Below are positions 12,701 through 24,700 of a stretch of DNA of 64,000 nt, piece after piece. This DNA comes from Galbula dea (taxonomy: Eukaryota > Chordata > Aves > Piciformes > Galbulidae). Position numbers and translations under genes: made by a program. The stretch spans positions 186,001 through 250,000 of the forward strand of contig VWZX01005703.1 of assembly GCA_013399015.1 (NCBI GenBank). Direction: 5' to 3'. The notes beneath the pieces are model-generated. The model was not told where the DNA came from. It worked only from the letters and a program-made list of their open reading frames with translations, and searched no databases. The number at the start of each line of letters is the position of its first letter. The first letter of the stretch is position 1.

Positions 12701-15700
12701 GGAAGAAGGAGAGGGCCAGCTGACAGGCTTTTAAACACCAATTCTGTCCTGACAGCTTGCTTGTTCCAGTATTCATTGCAAATGACTTAGCAGCCTTTTA
12801 TTGAAGTATAAATGGAGGTCATTAAAATACTTTTTTTTCCCCCTCCTTTTCCTTTTTTCCTCCCTTCTATTTCAATGAAGATTTGACCCACAAAAACCTG
12901 CTATTCTTTTCTAGTAGGTGCGTGGTGCTGCCAGACTGTCCTCTGGGTTTTGGCTTTCAATGCAGTCAAGTTTCTAATCTTGAGTGTTCTCTGACAGCCC
13001 TCCTGGGAAAAGCCTGCCATTGAATTCTCTAGGAGTGACTCATTTCATTCCAGCTTTCTTTCCACTGGAAGAGGAATTTTTTCCAACAGCAGCAAACAGA
13101 AGCTTAAATAATATATTTTATCCCATGGTAGAGACTCTCTTTCTGGGCATGTGCACAGCACACAGCAGGACCAGGAGCAGCCTTTTGGCTACAACTAACT
13201 TTTTAGGGCTGAGGATGACTTTCAGTGTTTTGGTTTTGCTATACATGAAAATTCTTCCTTGTGAGAACCCACACCTTTGGGAAGAGCCCTGAGCAGTAGT
13301 AATTGAGGGTTGTTATTGTGGAGACACTACAGATAGATTGAAGTGACCTTCAGGGAGGTAGCCTACATGTCCACATGGTGACACCCTGGCATCTGGCTCC
13401 TGGTATGTTCTGGGTCTGGTTTTTGAGTCTCATGACTGCAAGTCTTAGAGGTAACCTGACCACAGACTCACTACAATGAAACATTTCACACTTTTTTCAT
13501 GCCCAAAGGGAACTGTGCAGTAATTCTTTGTTGCCATCAGATGTTTCTCTTGCAGTAGCATCTTGTAGACCAAAATTAAGTTCAGCAGGCCCTTACAAAA
13601 GCTCAGTAAATGGCAGTCCCTGTCCCAGTAAAGCAGGAGTCTTGAAGCCAAGATGGGTGAGATGAGCATGCCAGCTGGGTGGAGCAGGGGCATGCATGAA
13701 TCACATCCTGGTGGGACCATGGAATCAGAGGGTTTGGGCTGGTATAGATAAGAGCAGGGCCTGGCCATGGGTGTACCACATGGTGCATATCTGCATGTTA
13801 GTACTAGGCTGGACTCATCTTTCTGGTGATGAAGACAGCAAAATCTGGCCTGGTCATGGGCTGCACAATGTGGTGTTAGACAGGTGGCTGTGTTAAGGAT
13901 TGAAAGTGGCTTCTGCAGCAAATGCTCTCTCTGAATTTGGTCTGCATGTGCTGCTAAACAGCTGCTCCAGGCATTGCTGTTAGCTTGTTGTTTGTGTCAC
14001 CCCCATGATTAACTTGTGGATGTGACCTTGAGCAGAACACTGAATCTTGCTGTGCCACCAGTTACCTTCTAACCTCTCCTTGTCCCTCAGCACCATCTCA
14101 GAAGGTTAGGGAGAGTTAAAGCCTAGGGGAGTGGTAGAACCTCCATTCTGGGAGGGAGGAGATAAAAGCATATTTAACAAACTTTTGTTGAGAATTGTTG
14201 ATGCCAGTTGGTGCTGCACTGGGCAGGAAGATGAACTAATTGACCTCTCAGATTTTTCCCCAACCCTGTTTCCTACTATTCTTTGGCTTTCTGCAGTGTC
14301 TTCCAGAGTGAGCTCTGGCAATGCTGTTGCAGTTGGTGAAAACTCACCCTTTGCACTCATTTTCTTAGACCACAGTGGATTAACTACCAAGTCCCATGCT
14401 AAAAGGTTAGGCTTCAGGGGAGAACAGTGTTGAAAAGCAAGAGGGAAAATCTAATAAGCTCTATTTAGTGAAACTTCTGTGTAAGTAAACTTTTGCTGTT
14501 CATCACAGCAAGCTATATTTAGTTTTGTGCTTAGTGGATGCCTGTTGCTGATACCATGTGTGCCACAGTCTGGCAGCCAAAGGGATCAAAATCTACTTGG
14601 CAGATGTGGGTAATAGGCAAAGCCAAGCTAAATACTGACTGTAGACCCTTTTACAGGAGGGCAGTTTCTGCCTGCTGTTTTTGGCTTCTCTGAAGCAGGC
14701 ATGCAGAAGTGTTAGTGTTGTGATGCTGGAGCAGGATGGAGTGAGCTGCAGAACATTCTGTTCCAAGCAGCAGCTGAGGGATTGCTCTGGACACTTGTGA
14801 GGAGCTCACTTAAAGGGATGGGTGAACTGTGGGACTGCTCTTACAGTTCAGAGTCAAGTTCTGCTGGGTGATGAGAGAAAGGGGAGCACCTCTCCACCAT
14901 TCTCATTTCTGTTTGGGTGAAGTGTGAGAGAGAAGGCTTGTCTGCTTGATGCACCTGTGGAGCACTTGTGAACTAGAAGAGGGTTAAGCAGTGCACTGAA
15001 AGAATATCTCTTCAGCTCTAGTGCTTAAGGAAGCAGACTGTCTGAGGACAACTGCACAGCATTTGGGAGACATGTTCCATATCATCTTTGTCTGATGTCT
15101 GCTGTGAACATGAATGATTCATTCAGATCTCAAAGTGTAACTAAGAGCCATGGTCTAATCATTTACTCCCATGGACCTACCAAAAACTCTGAGCAGTTGG
15201 TATCTTACCTGGTGAGTACTTTCCTTTCATTCACATCCAGTCCCTGTCTCAGATAGGTTTAGATTGGCTCTTTGGAAAAATTTGTTCCCTGAAAGAGTTG
15301 TCAAGCCCTGGAACAGGCTGCCTAGTGAAGTGGTTGAGTTGCCATCCCTGGAGGGATTTAAAAGACATGTAGATGTGGCACTGAGGGATGTGGTTTAGTG
15401 GTGGGCTTGGCAGTGCTGAGTTAATGGGGGGACTTTGTGATCCTAAGTGAATCTGTGAGTCTATGGTGATGATGCTGAGCCTGATGTTTATCATATGAAA
15501 TAGCTGGCCCTGGTATGGGCTCAGTTCCCTGTCTGTAAAATGGGGACAAAAGGTAACCTTCCTGTCATACAGGAGAGGATCAATTCAATCCAAACCTTGA
15601 GGTGCTCATACTGTAGAAACAGCAGCAACACAGACATCTAAGATGCAGCTTGGTGTGCTCAGGCTGTGGAACTTGGGTGGAGGAGGTGACTGTTGCAGTT

Positions 15701-18700
15701 CCCTGAGGTGAAACCTCATCTCTGTTGGCTGGTGCCCACAGTTTTCCCTTGACCTGGTCATCCCTGATGTCCTAGCCTCAGTGCACACAGTCTGAGGTGT
15801 ATTTGCCTACAGGCCAGTAGCCAAACCCTTGGTAACACCCTGGGATCAAAAAGGTAGACACAGACTGCTTTTGAGTGTTGTCTTCTGTGCTGGTTGATCT
15901 GAGGTGTTTGCTGTGGCTGGTGGCATGAACCTTGATCACCCAGAGGGCTGAGCTGCCTTTCAGGAGTTCTGGGCAGCTCTGGCTCCCAGTAAGACAAGTG
16001 AGCACCTACTGAGAGCTGTGGTCCCTTTGGTAGGTGGAAGTGCTGTGTGCTTTGGCACAGGCATGAGTAGAACATGTGCTGTGGTGGTTGGTGCTGCCAA
16101 TGCCTAAGGCAACCAACAGAGGCTGAGGCCTGGTGTTTGTGAGATTAGGCAGAATGCCCCTGAAGGAGAGGCAAAAGCTTGTGCTTTTAATCTTAGCCCA
16201 AAGCAGGAGAAGCCCCTAGAGCCCCTCTGCAGTGCAGCTGTGTTGGGTATTAGAAGCCTTGGAGGCTGCCTACAGGATGTGGTACACCACACAGCAATGT
16301 CAGGAGGGTCAGATTCCCTCTGGAGATGTGAAGTCTGCTCCTTACCAGGAGAACATCCAGGGCTTTAGCTGCCTGATAGACACAGCACTGTGTAGCTCTC
16401 TAGTCTATTTACCTTATAAAGCACAGAAGCTGAATTTCTCCTGCTGGGAGTCCAAGTGGCTCTTGGAGTGAGGGCAATGCACACCTTTCACATCAAAAGG
16501 GAAGAGTCTTACTGGAAGTGTTCCTTGATTTCATCTGATGCCCTAACACTAGGGAGACTGTGTCAGTGCACAGGAGCACAGGTTGCAGCAGTAAGGAAGG
16601 CCACTGGGGATCTGTCCAAGTAAGTCCTTGAGTGCAGCTCACTGCTTTCTTGAAGCACCACTGCACAGCTGTTTTCTCAGGAAGAATATGAGGGACTGTT
16701 TTGGGGCTGGGTAGCAGCAGCTCTTGTCTACAGCCTCCAAGATCAGAGCAGCCTTAGAATAGCAGGCAGCAAGCCTAGGGTTTTGTCTCAGCCCTTTCCT
16801 CTCCCCACTAGCTGAATTGGTGATGTGACCTTTAAGCTCTCTCCTTTCAGATGTTTTTTTGTTGTGACTTCTTTTTTGCATCTGTTCCTTGGTAGATGAG
16901 AACTTGGAAGAGGGCATGGGGGCTCTGTTTTCCATCTGCCTCCTTGGGTTCCTCCCTCATCCCCTGATTCCCAAGCTGCTCACTACAAGGATTTGGCTTC
17001 CTCTTTTTACCCAGAAGTGTGACACCACCATGAGCTGGTATTTTTTTCAATCCCTTCCAGCTCCTGATCCCACTGAAATCCCAGGAAGATTTGGACAAGG
17101 CAATGGAACACTTGGAGCTGAGCCCTTCCCTGAAGAGCCTGCGGATCCTTGTGAGCGCTCCAAAGAAAGCGAATGTGAGTCCTTCACCTTCTCTGCTCTT
17201 TTGTGTCTGGAATAGGTTGCCTTGTTATTGTTCTGGGGAGTGGAAAGGAGTCTCCTGATGGTGAAGAGCAAAGGCTGAGCTGGCCATGAGAAGGGTCAGC
17301 CCTACTCTGGCTTGGCTGCTCGGAAATCCTCCGGCTGTGAGATTGAGCTCAGCTGCCACTAGCACCTCCTGCAACCTGTGCAGGGTTAAACACCATACTG
17401 TTCCTCAAACAAGGTTGAACCCCAAGAAGACCTCTGGTGCCTTCTGCCTAGGGATGCTTCTTTCCTACAGAAGAATCTCTATAACCTCTCCTCATATGTA
17501 TGTGGGGTGATGCCCAGGCTCTTGCCGTGCAGAGTGACAGCGTGGGGACTGTTCTCACCGTGTGGGACAGCAAAATACTAAAGGCCAGGAAAAGCAAACT
17601 GGAGAATGCCTCAATTTCATGCAGGACTCTCTTATTTTCCATATTTGTTTATTTGGTCTTCTGAGTTGAGTGGTTTTGCAGTTAATCCTGTTAGCTTGAC
17701 CTCGTTTGCACAGAGTGTCTTGCCAAAGCACATGTCGTGCTGCCCCAAGCACAGGCTGTAAAGCAAGGGATTTGCAGATGTTGCAACTCAGTTTCTTCCT
17801 TACATTTCCTAGAAGTACTGGAGAGACTTGAGACTCCTGAAACTCAGAGTGCTTGTCCTCACACTACCGCTGGTGTTTGCAGCTCCTGGAACTTCTCAGC
17901 TCCTTTTGAGAGGCTCTCAGAAGGTGCAGAGTCCCAGGGGAAAACTGAGCCTTCAGTTGGAGTTGCCTAAATCCTGGGCAGAAATGGGACAAGCTGCTCT
18001 AGCAAATGTGGGAACATAGTAGCACTATTGCAAGTCAGTTGCTAAGAGCAGGGAAGCCAGGTACATTGATACATACCTTTTGAGAAGAGATCTGTCTGTT
18101 CCTGAAGCATGTAACCATGCTCCTGCATGTCAGAACATGGGTTCTAAGGTCTTGCATAAAATTATGACAAAACCACAGCTCACTGCAGCTTGTTACTTTA
18201 GTAAGACTTGGCCTAACTACCATTTCAGTTACCAGCTGGATATGCATTTTTTTTCCTCTCCCCTTTACCTGTCTTCCCTAGACAGATCCACCACTCTGTT
18301 CCTCTGCTCTGTTCCAAAGGAACCTCTGCAGTGCCTAGGCTACCACTGAAGCCTAGGAGCATGGAGTAGAGGCTCTGGTTTTGGCATTGCAAACTTGAGT
18401 TCTGGCCAGGGATCAGCCTCTGTGTCTATATGGAAATAATGCAGTACAGGAACAGTCTTGTATGTCAAATATCTGTATTTACCATTATCAACTGGAGCTT
18501 AATCTTATTATTTTAGTAACAGACAGGAATGTTTTGTGGGTGATTTTTGGATTGCTCTAGGTTATGTGCATGTCTCCATGTCTCTTTCTTAGGTTTTTTT
18601 GGGTAGTTCTTGGGTAATGTAGTCCCAGGGAGCCAAACACAGGGTTTCATGTGGTGTATCCAGAAGGGCTCTGGCTTAGTCTAATCTTTCCCTTTGTCTC

Positions 18701-21700
18701 ATCACCAGCTTCTCCAGCCAAACAACAGTAAACAGCATGAAATGAGGATCTCCAGATCCATGGGGGATATCATGGGATCCCTGTACAAAGACTCTGAGAG
18801 GACAAGAAAGTATTCAACAGGTGAGTGAAATGCAAAGCTCTATGGGCTCTTGTGTTCTTACAAGCTGGCCACCATCCCCTTTCTCTTTTCTGTCACACTC
18901 CTGTAGCTGATACAGTCTGGACAGCCATGCTGATGTCTCCCACTAGTAACTCAGTGCAGTTGCTGCTTGTCCTCAGCCTGAGGAAGACATTCTGCAGGCT
19001 GCACACATTGGATGAGGTTGTGCTGAGCAGAAAGTCACATTAGGTATGGAAACTAACAACAGGGTGTAATTTCATGGGGGGAGTGTGGAATACAGTGATA
19101 AAAATCTCCAGTGAATTCAGTGTTACTGAGCTTTACCAAAGTGCAGATCTATTTTGAGGGGATGCCTGAATATAGTAGAGCAGAGGAATGGGTGTGCCAT
19201 GCTGGTTTAATCTAGATAATGGAGGAGGACTGGGCAACACCAGATGTAGGATGCAGAGTGTTAACACTGGGATCTTCAGGAGGATCTGCATGCTGATAGC
19301 TCATGCATCCAACTCAAATGTCCTCAAGACTGTTCCATAGTTAGATGGCAAAGGTAACCATTTGTTTTGACCCTCCTGGGTCACAACTGGCTGATCTAGC
19401 AGAAACTCCAGGGATCTGAAAGGGAAAAGAGTGTTTCAAATGAAGCATCAATCTGCATGTCAGGCAATAGACAGAGATAATCCTGTGTTGGGGTTCCCTG
19501 AACCAAGGATTTCACTGAACTTGGTGGCTAGATCAAAGGCAGTTGAAGAGGCTGGGATTGCTGTAGGAGAAACTCTCCCTCACTTACAGTGGCAAGGTAT
19601 TCAGTGTTTCCTTCTGCTGACATCAAAGTGGTTGGCATTGAGAGAGGACTCAATTCATCTTTTCTCTTGAAATCACATTTAAAAGGAGATTTGAAGTGAC
19701 TTTATAAAGAAAGGTGGTTTAGGGTCATGTTCCCAGTGTTTCTGAGCTGTCTCCTGTTTTTCTGCTGACTCTGCCATCTTAGCAGTGGCAACAAATAATA
19801 AAGTGCATGTTGTTGGCAAAGATGCACTGGAAGGGGAGGTAGATGTTCTGAGGAAGATTTGACAGGTTTTGCCTCTGCTAGGCAGAAAATGTCTTCACTC
19901 CATGTCCCTGAAAAACCTTATGCAAAGTCAGTATTTTCCTTTTTTATTCCCATAAAGTTTTTCAGTGGAAATCCCTCCCCTTCCCCCTCCCCTCCCTGTT
20001 TTGTTTTCTGGAAGCAGAACACGTTCCAGTCTGGTGGTGAGCAGCACTTGCAGATGTTCAGCTGAGTGCCAGGAAACTTTGCCTAAAAATCTATTTGGGT
20101 TCTTGATTTCATAGAACTAAGAGTTGCTTTTATTTACTTGGAGGAGATACACCTTTCAGAACATCATCCACAAATTGAATTTCAACAGCCCCATTCCAGA
20201 ATCACCATTTCAGTGGCAACATTTGCCAAAAGCTGTGGTGGTGTTGAATTGTTTTCTCTCCAGGGTGGCAGAGCAGGCTGCTGAGCTGTGGCATCACATG
20301 TCTGCCAGCCCTCTCCAGACCAGGCACAAGTACTGCTTGGGTCTATGCTGACAAAGGTGGACCAGCCTTGGGAACAGAAGGACTTTGGCCTCAAAGAATT
20401 GCCACCACAGTGATGGTGTCCAGGTTTTTGTGGGTGCCTGGACACGTGTGCAGCAGCATCTAGCCCCTGATACTGTGTTAAGAGGATTGCAGTGCAGATC
20501 TCTGGAGAGAGACAGTACAAGGAGTTTGCTGCTGGTGCACAGGCTGGGCAGGTGGCTCTGAGAAACAAAGGCCTAGAGGTGGTACCTGTGCTGCTAAATT
20601 CACAGGGTCAGGACATGAGCACCAGCTGGCTGTTCATGATGTTGCTTAATCATTATCACATTCCCTGGCCAGCCCTGTACTGGTAACTGCCATCCCAGCA
20701 CTGCCCGGGCACAAACTGGGCTAACATTCACTAGGGACTTGTTGCAGGAATTGGGATTGATGAGGCCCCCTCTGTGTTGAGAAGAGAAGGAGAATTTGGC
20801 TGTGTGTGTCATGCCAGATGCTTTAGGGGTAGCAGATGGGCTCTGACCTGCTTACTACTGTAGAAGAATCCTAAAATTTGCCTTAAATCAAGAATCCATC
20901 CTCAGAGGATCAGCATAGAGGGGGAAGAGACTTGTAGAGACTTCTCCTACTGAGAAAGACCAAATGTCCCCCAATTTCTTCTATCTGCTCAAACATCCTC
21001 TCCACAGTCAGAGTGAGAAATTTCCTGCAGGTTTATCTCTTCTTGTTCTGCTGCATCCTGAGTCCTCTGTTTCTGCCAGAGCTGAGAGGACTGCCACATT
21101 TTGATGTCATGTCCCTCATCTGGCTCTGCAGGCGTGTCACCCCAGGGCTGGGTTCTCTGTGGCTGCAGCTGTGAGTGTAGGTGGCTGCCAACAAGCCCTC
21201 CCTAACTCTGACTTTTAAGGGGCTTTTCTTCTCCATCTGGACCCCTGGCTTGATGCTGATTGGTGATGGCTGGAGTTTTGGGAAGGACTTACCAGGGCAG
21301 GGAAAGGGTGAATCCAAGGCAGGCAGAGGTGGAAGGAATCAGAGAGTGGCACAGAGGAGCTGGCTGTACATGCAGCACCACAGACTCTGCACATACTGCA
21401 TGAAGGACTCTTCTGAAACAAAAATAATGGAAAGGAATTTGATAGAATCCCAGTAGGTGCCAGCAGTGACTAGAAGTCTCTGAGCTGGCCTGCTTCACCC
21501 TGCTCAGGACATGCTGTGCTCTCATCTCAGATACATGGCTTTACATTAGTGCTTGTAACATGGAGCAGGAATGGCTTCCCAAAAGCATCTTGGTCCAAAG
21601 GGTAGCTGAGGTCAGATGCTCAGCTGGTGCCAAGCTGCAGTTTCTCTGAGTTCAGGAATCCTGAACAGAGCTGCTGAGATCCAGCAGCCAGCTATTTAAA

Positions 21701-24700
21701 TCGCACAGAATCACAGAATATTAGGAGTTCTAAGCCTGCTCCATCCCCATGGGGTCTGACATGTAATCCTCCAGACTCCAGGAGGACAGTCCCTTGGGGG
21801 CCTCCTCTCTCTGCCTGGTGCTGCTGCTGTTTCTCAAGTATTAGGTCAAGTGTGAGGAACATCCATGATGTGTGAAACAGGCACACCTGGGCTTGTCTGT
21901 CCCTTTCTTCCTCTGCCAATTAGATACATTATTTCATGTATACCTTCATGTATAATATACATTGTGTTGCTCCTGCTGTGAATAAAGCTTGCTATTTTGT
22001 ATCACAGTTACTCTCTCTCCCTGCCCCCTATTTTCTGTTCCCCCTCCTCCCCACCGGCAGCACTAAGGTTTTGTTAATGGGGCAGGAGGGGGCTGGAGGG
22101 AGAAATCAACCTTGGGCACCAGGGCTGTGCCTCCACCACCTCCCTGTGTTCCTCCCAGGCAGATGGGCATGCATGGATGCAAAGCAGCAGCACCCAGTGC
22201 TCCTGGAGGTGTGATGCTGCATAAATTACTTTAAGCAGCTCTTGTAGCCAGACAGCCTGGCTGAAAGGGATCTGGTTCAATCCAGCAGTTTCCAGGCATG
22301 CAAAAGCCTCAGCATTTTGTTTCACTTGCTTGCCTGCTGGGAAATGGCTAATGTCTTCCCCCTTTTACAGTTTTTGGCAGGAAATGTGACTCTTGAAAGT
22401 CAAACACCACTGACTTGGTGACTGGGAGTAGTTGTTACAGGCAAAGGCTTAATGTGAGATCCTGTCAAGCCTTTATGGTTGTGATAAATCTCATTTAACT
22501 CTCTGGGTTCAAAATCAAGCAGGGCATGTACAGCTCAGAGTCAAAGACCTTTTGGGCATAAGTGGGTTGTTGCAGCAAAAGATCTCAGCAGTCCACAAGC
22601 AGGCCTCAGCACACCAGTAACAGAAATGCTCAGCAGAGCTAGGGTAGAGGCTTGCATCATGCCAAATCCTCTAGCAACTTTTTGGAACAAGAGCCACCCA
22701 AATGTCCTTATACTGCATGCTGGATTGACATCTGCTAAGCAAACAAGGGGATGATAATTCAGTGATTTATCTAGGGTGCCTGAACTGTTAAATGGTTAAA
22801 TGTTTGTTTGTTTATCTTCAGAGAGAGGATGCTGTACTTCCCAGCTGGTTTTGGTTTTAGGGCTGGTGGAAAGCCAGTTCACTATGAGTGCTGCAGCACT
22901 TGAGAGATTCTCTCCCCTGCATCTTGGCATCACTTCAGTTGGACTTTTTTTTTTTTTTGCTGTGTTCTTATCCTGCAGGAAATCTGTGAAGGAGAAAATA
23001 GGAAGAAGAAAAAAAAGTAACTCAAAACCATATGACATTTATTTTTACAATCCAGGCAAGGAGTCTGAAGGAGAATGCACCATGGGACAAAGATATCTGT
23101 GTATTTGGTATCAATCCAGCAAGCCTGATTTAGTGATCTTCAGTGCTGGCATGACACTGTTAATGTTTGAAGTCCCTGATGTGTATCTGATTAAGTGGAA
23201 GGTGGGGACTTCTGATCTGAGGTGTTGATCATGCTGATGGAGTTTTGCCAGAGATCAATCTGGCATCAGTACTTGTGGTGCAGAATAGCAGCAGAAGAGG
23301 CAGAGGTGTTGTGTCAGTTGTCAGGGTTGAATATTCATGATGGGATAGGTCCCTTCCTGGTACCTTTCTCTTGAAATCCTGTGCTGAGCCTGGGCCTATT
23401 GTTGCCAAATGGTAGTAATGAACCAAAGAGTTGGTGAGGGTGCTGCAAAAATGGATATGAAGTGTAAGGAAACCCTTCTCCATGTGCTTTCTAACTCTTC
23501 AAGGATGTGTGCTTGTTAGAAGTCTGCTTAGAAACAAGCTGGTTGCTGTGCAGGCTTACATTGCACAATGCTGACTGATTAAAGCTCCAACATGGAGCAG
23601 CACAGACCTCAGTCAGCAGTTCCTTGCCATGAAGTGATGACAGCTCAGGGATGCAGGGGAGGGACTGCAGACAAGCAGAGCCAAGCCTGTGCATCTGGGC
23701 CAAGTGAGGGCAGTGCTCCCTAAAGCCTGAGAAGGCCCAAGGAATTGGTTAGGGTGGATTTGGGAGAGTAAGGAGGAGGAATGGCATGCCTGTGTGAGGG
23801 AGTTGGGGAGTTCTCTCCCAGGTGCAAAATAGAAGCCCTCCTCTGCTAAACAAGCCCTGGAAGGGAGCCTGTGAAAGCCTTGCTGTCTGTGCTGAGGTGC
23901 ACATGATGCACTGCAAAGCCTCAAGGCTTTCCAAGTGGCTTTGCCTGGTGTGGAGGCTCTACCAGCTGCAGGCATGGAGCCTCTGGGGCTACAGACAGGG
24001 GAGACAGCCCTCCCTTGGCAGGAGATGAAACTAGCTGGTCTCATAGGTTGTTCCCCTCTCTGTGGGTCTTGGATTTGAGGGCTGATTTTCCTTCCTCTTT
24101 ACTTTGGTATAGGGAGGTTGGAAGAGGAGAGGAATACTTAAGGGCAGATTGTTTTCCATAGAAGTATTTGATGATGTTGCACTGAGTTCACCTGGGCTGT
24201 TTCTCAGATTGCTGAATAAGGTAGTGGCATGATCCAGGGAGGAAGTACCTGGAGGTCAAAGAGGGGAGGTGGATTTGGAGTTTGTTTTGGTTTGGGATTG
24301 ACAGGTTATATTACAACAAATCTCTGGAGCCCTTTTTCTTTCTGGCAATGACAGAGAACATTGATAAAGCACATACCTCTTAGGCTCCAGGGCAGGTTGA
24401 AGGCTGAGTTTGCTCTTTACTGTGTAGCCCCACAGTACCAAACTGTCCCTCTTGTAAAAGCTTTATAGGACACTCACAACCATACCACATCTGTAGCTCC
24501 TCTGTTTCCTTCTACACAAGTTGAAACACAGCAGCATTTCCAGAAGGTCTGTGATCACTGGAAGAGCATCTCTGGAAGGACTTGGATGAGACGAGTCCTC
24601 TCCTTGACCCATGCCTCTCCCTTGTCCTAGGCTCTCTGCACACTGGCCGCAGCTCTCCGCCCCCAGGGAGCGTTCCTGAGGAGCAGCAGCAGATTGCTCG

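Larger units (their letters stand above)
11729..17060 (+). other. Intron 4 of the MEKK2/3-like gene (5.3 kb)
   Basis: Holds a plus-oriented CR1 3' end at about 15260-15470, with MIR-like minus-strand fragments at about 14017-14068 and 15508-15560. Nothing else recognised. Confidence 0.8.

Noticed and set aside
13445..13921. 158-codon minus-strand open frame in intron 4
   Set aside because: Composition and lack of recognisable motifs suggest chance. No flanking splice or promoter signals seen; not reported as a gene.
22979..23016. Mini-exon-like stretch between a T-rich acceptor and GTAACT in intron 6 of the kinase gene
   Set aside because: It is 38 bases long and, entered from exon 6 in phase 1, meets a stop at the fourth codon; it also breaks phase with exon 7.
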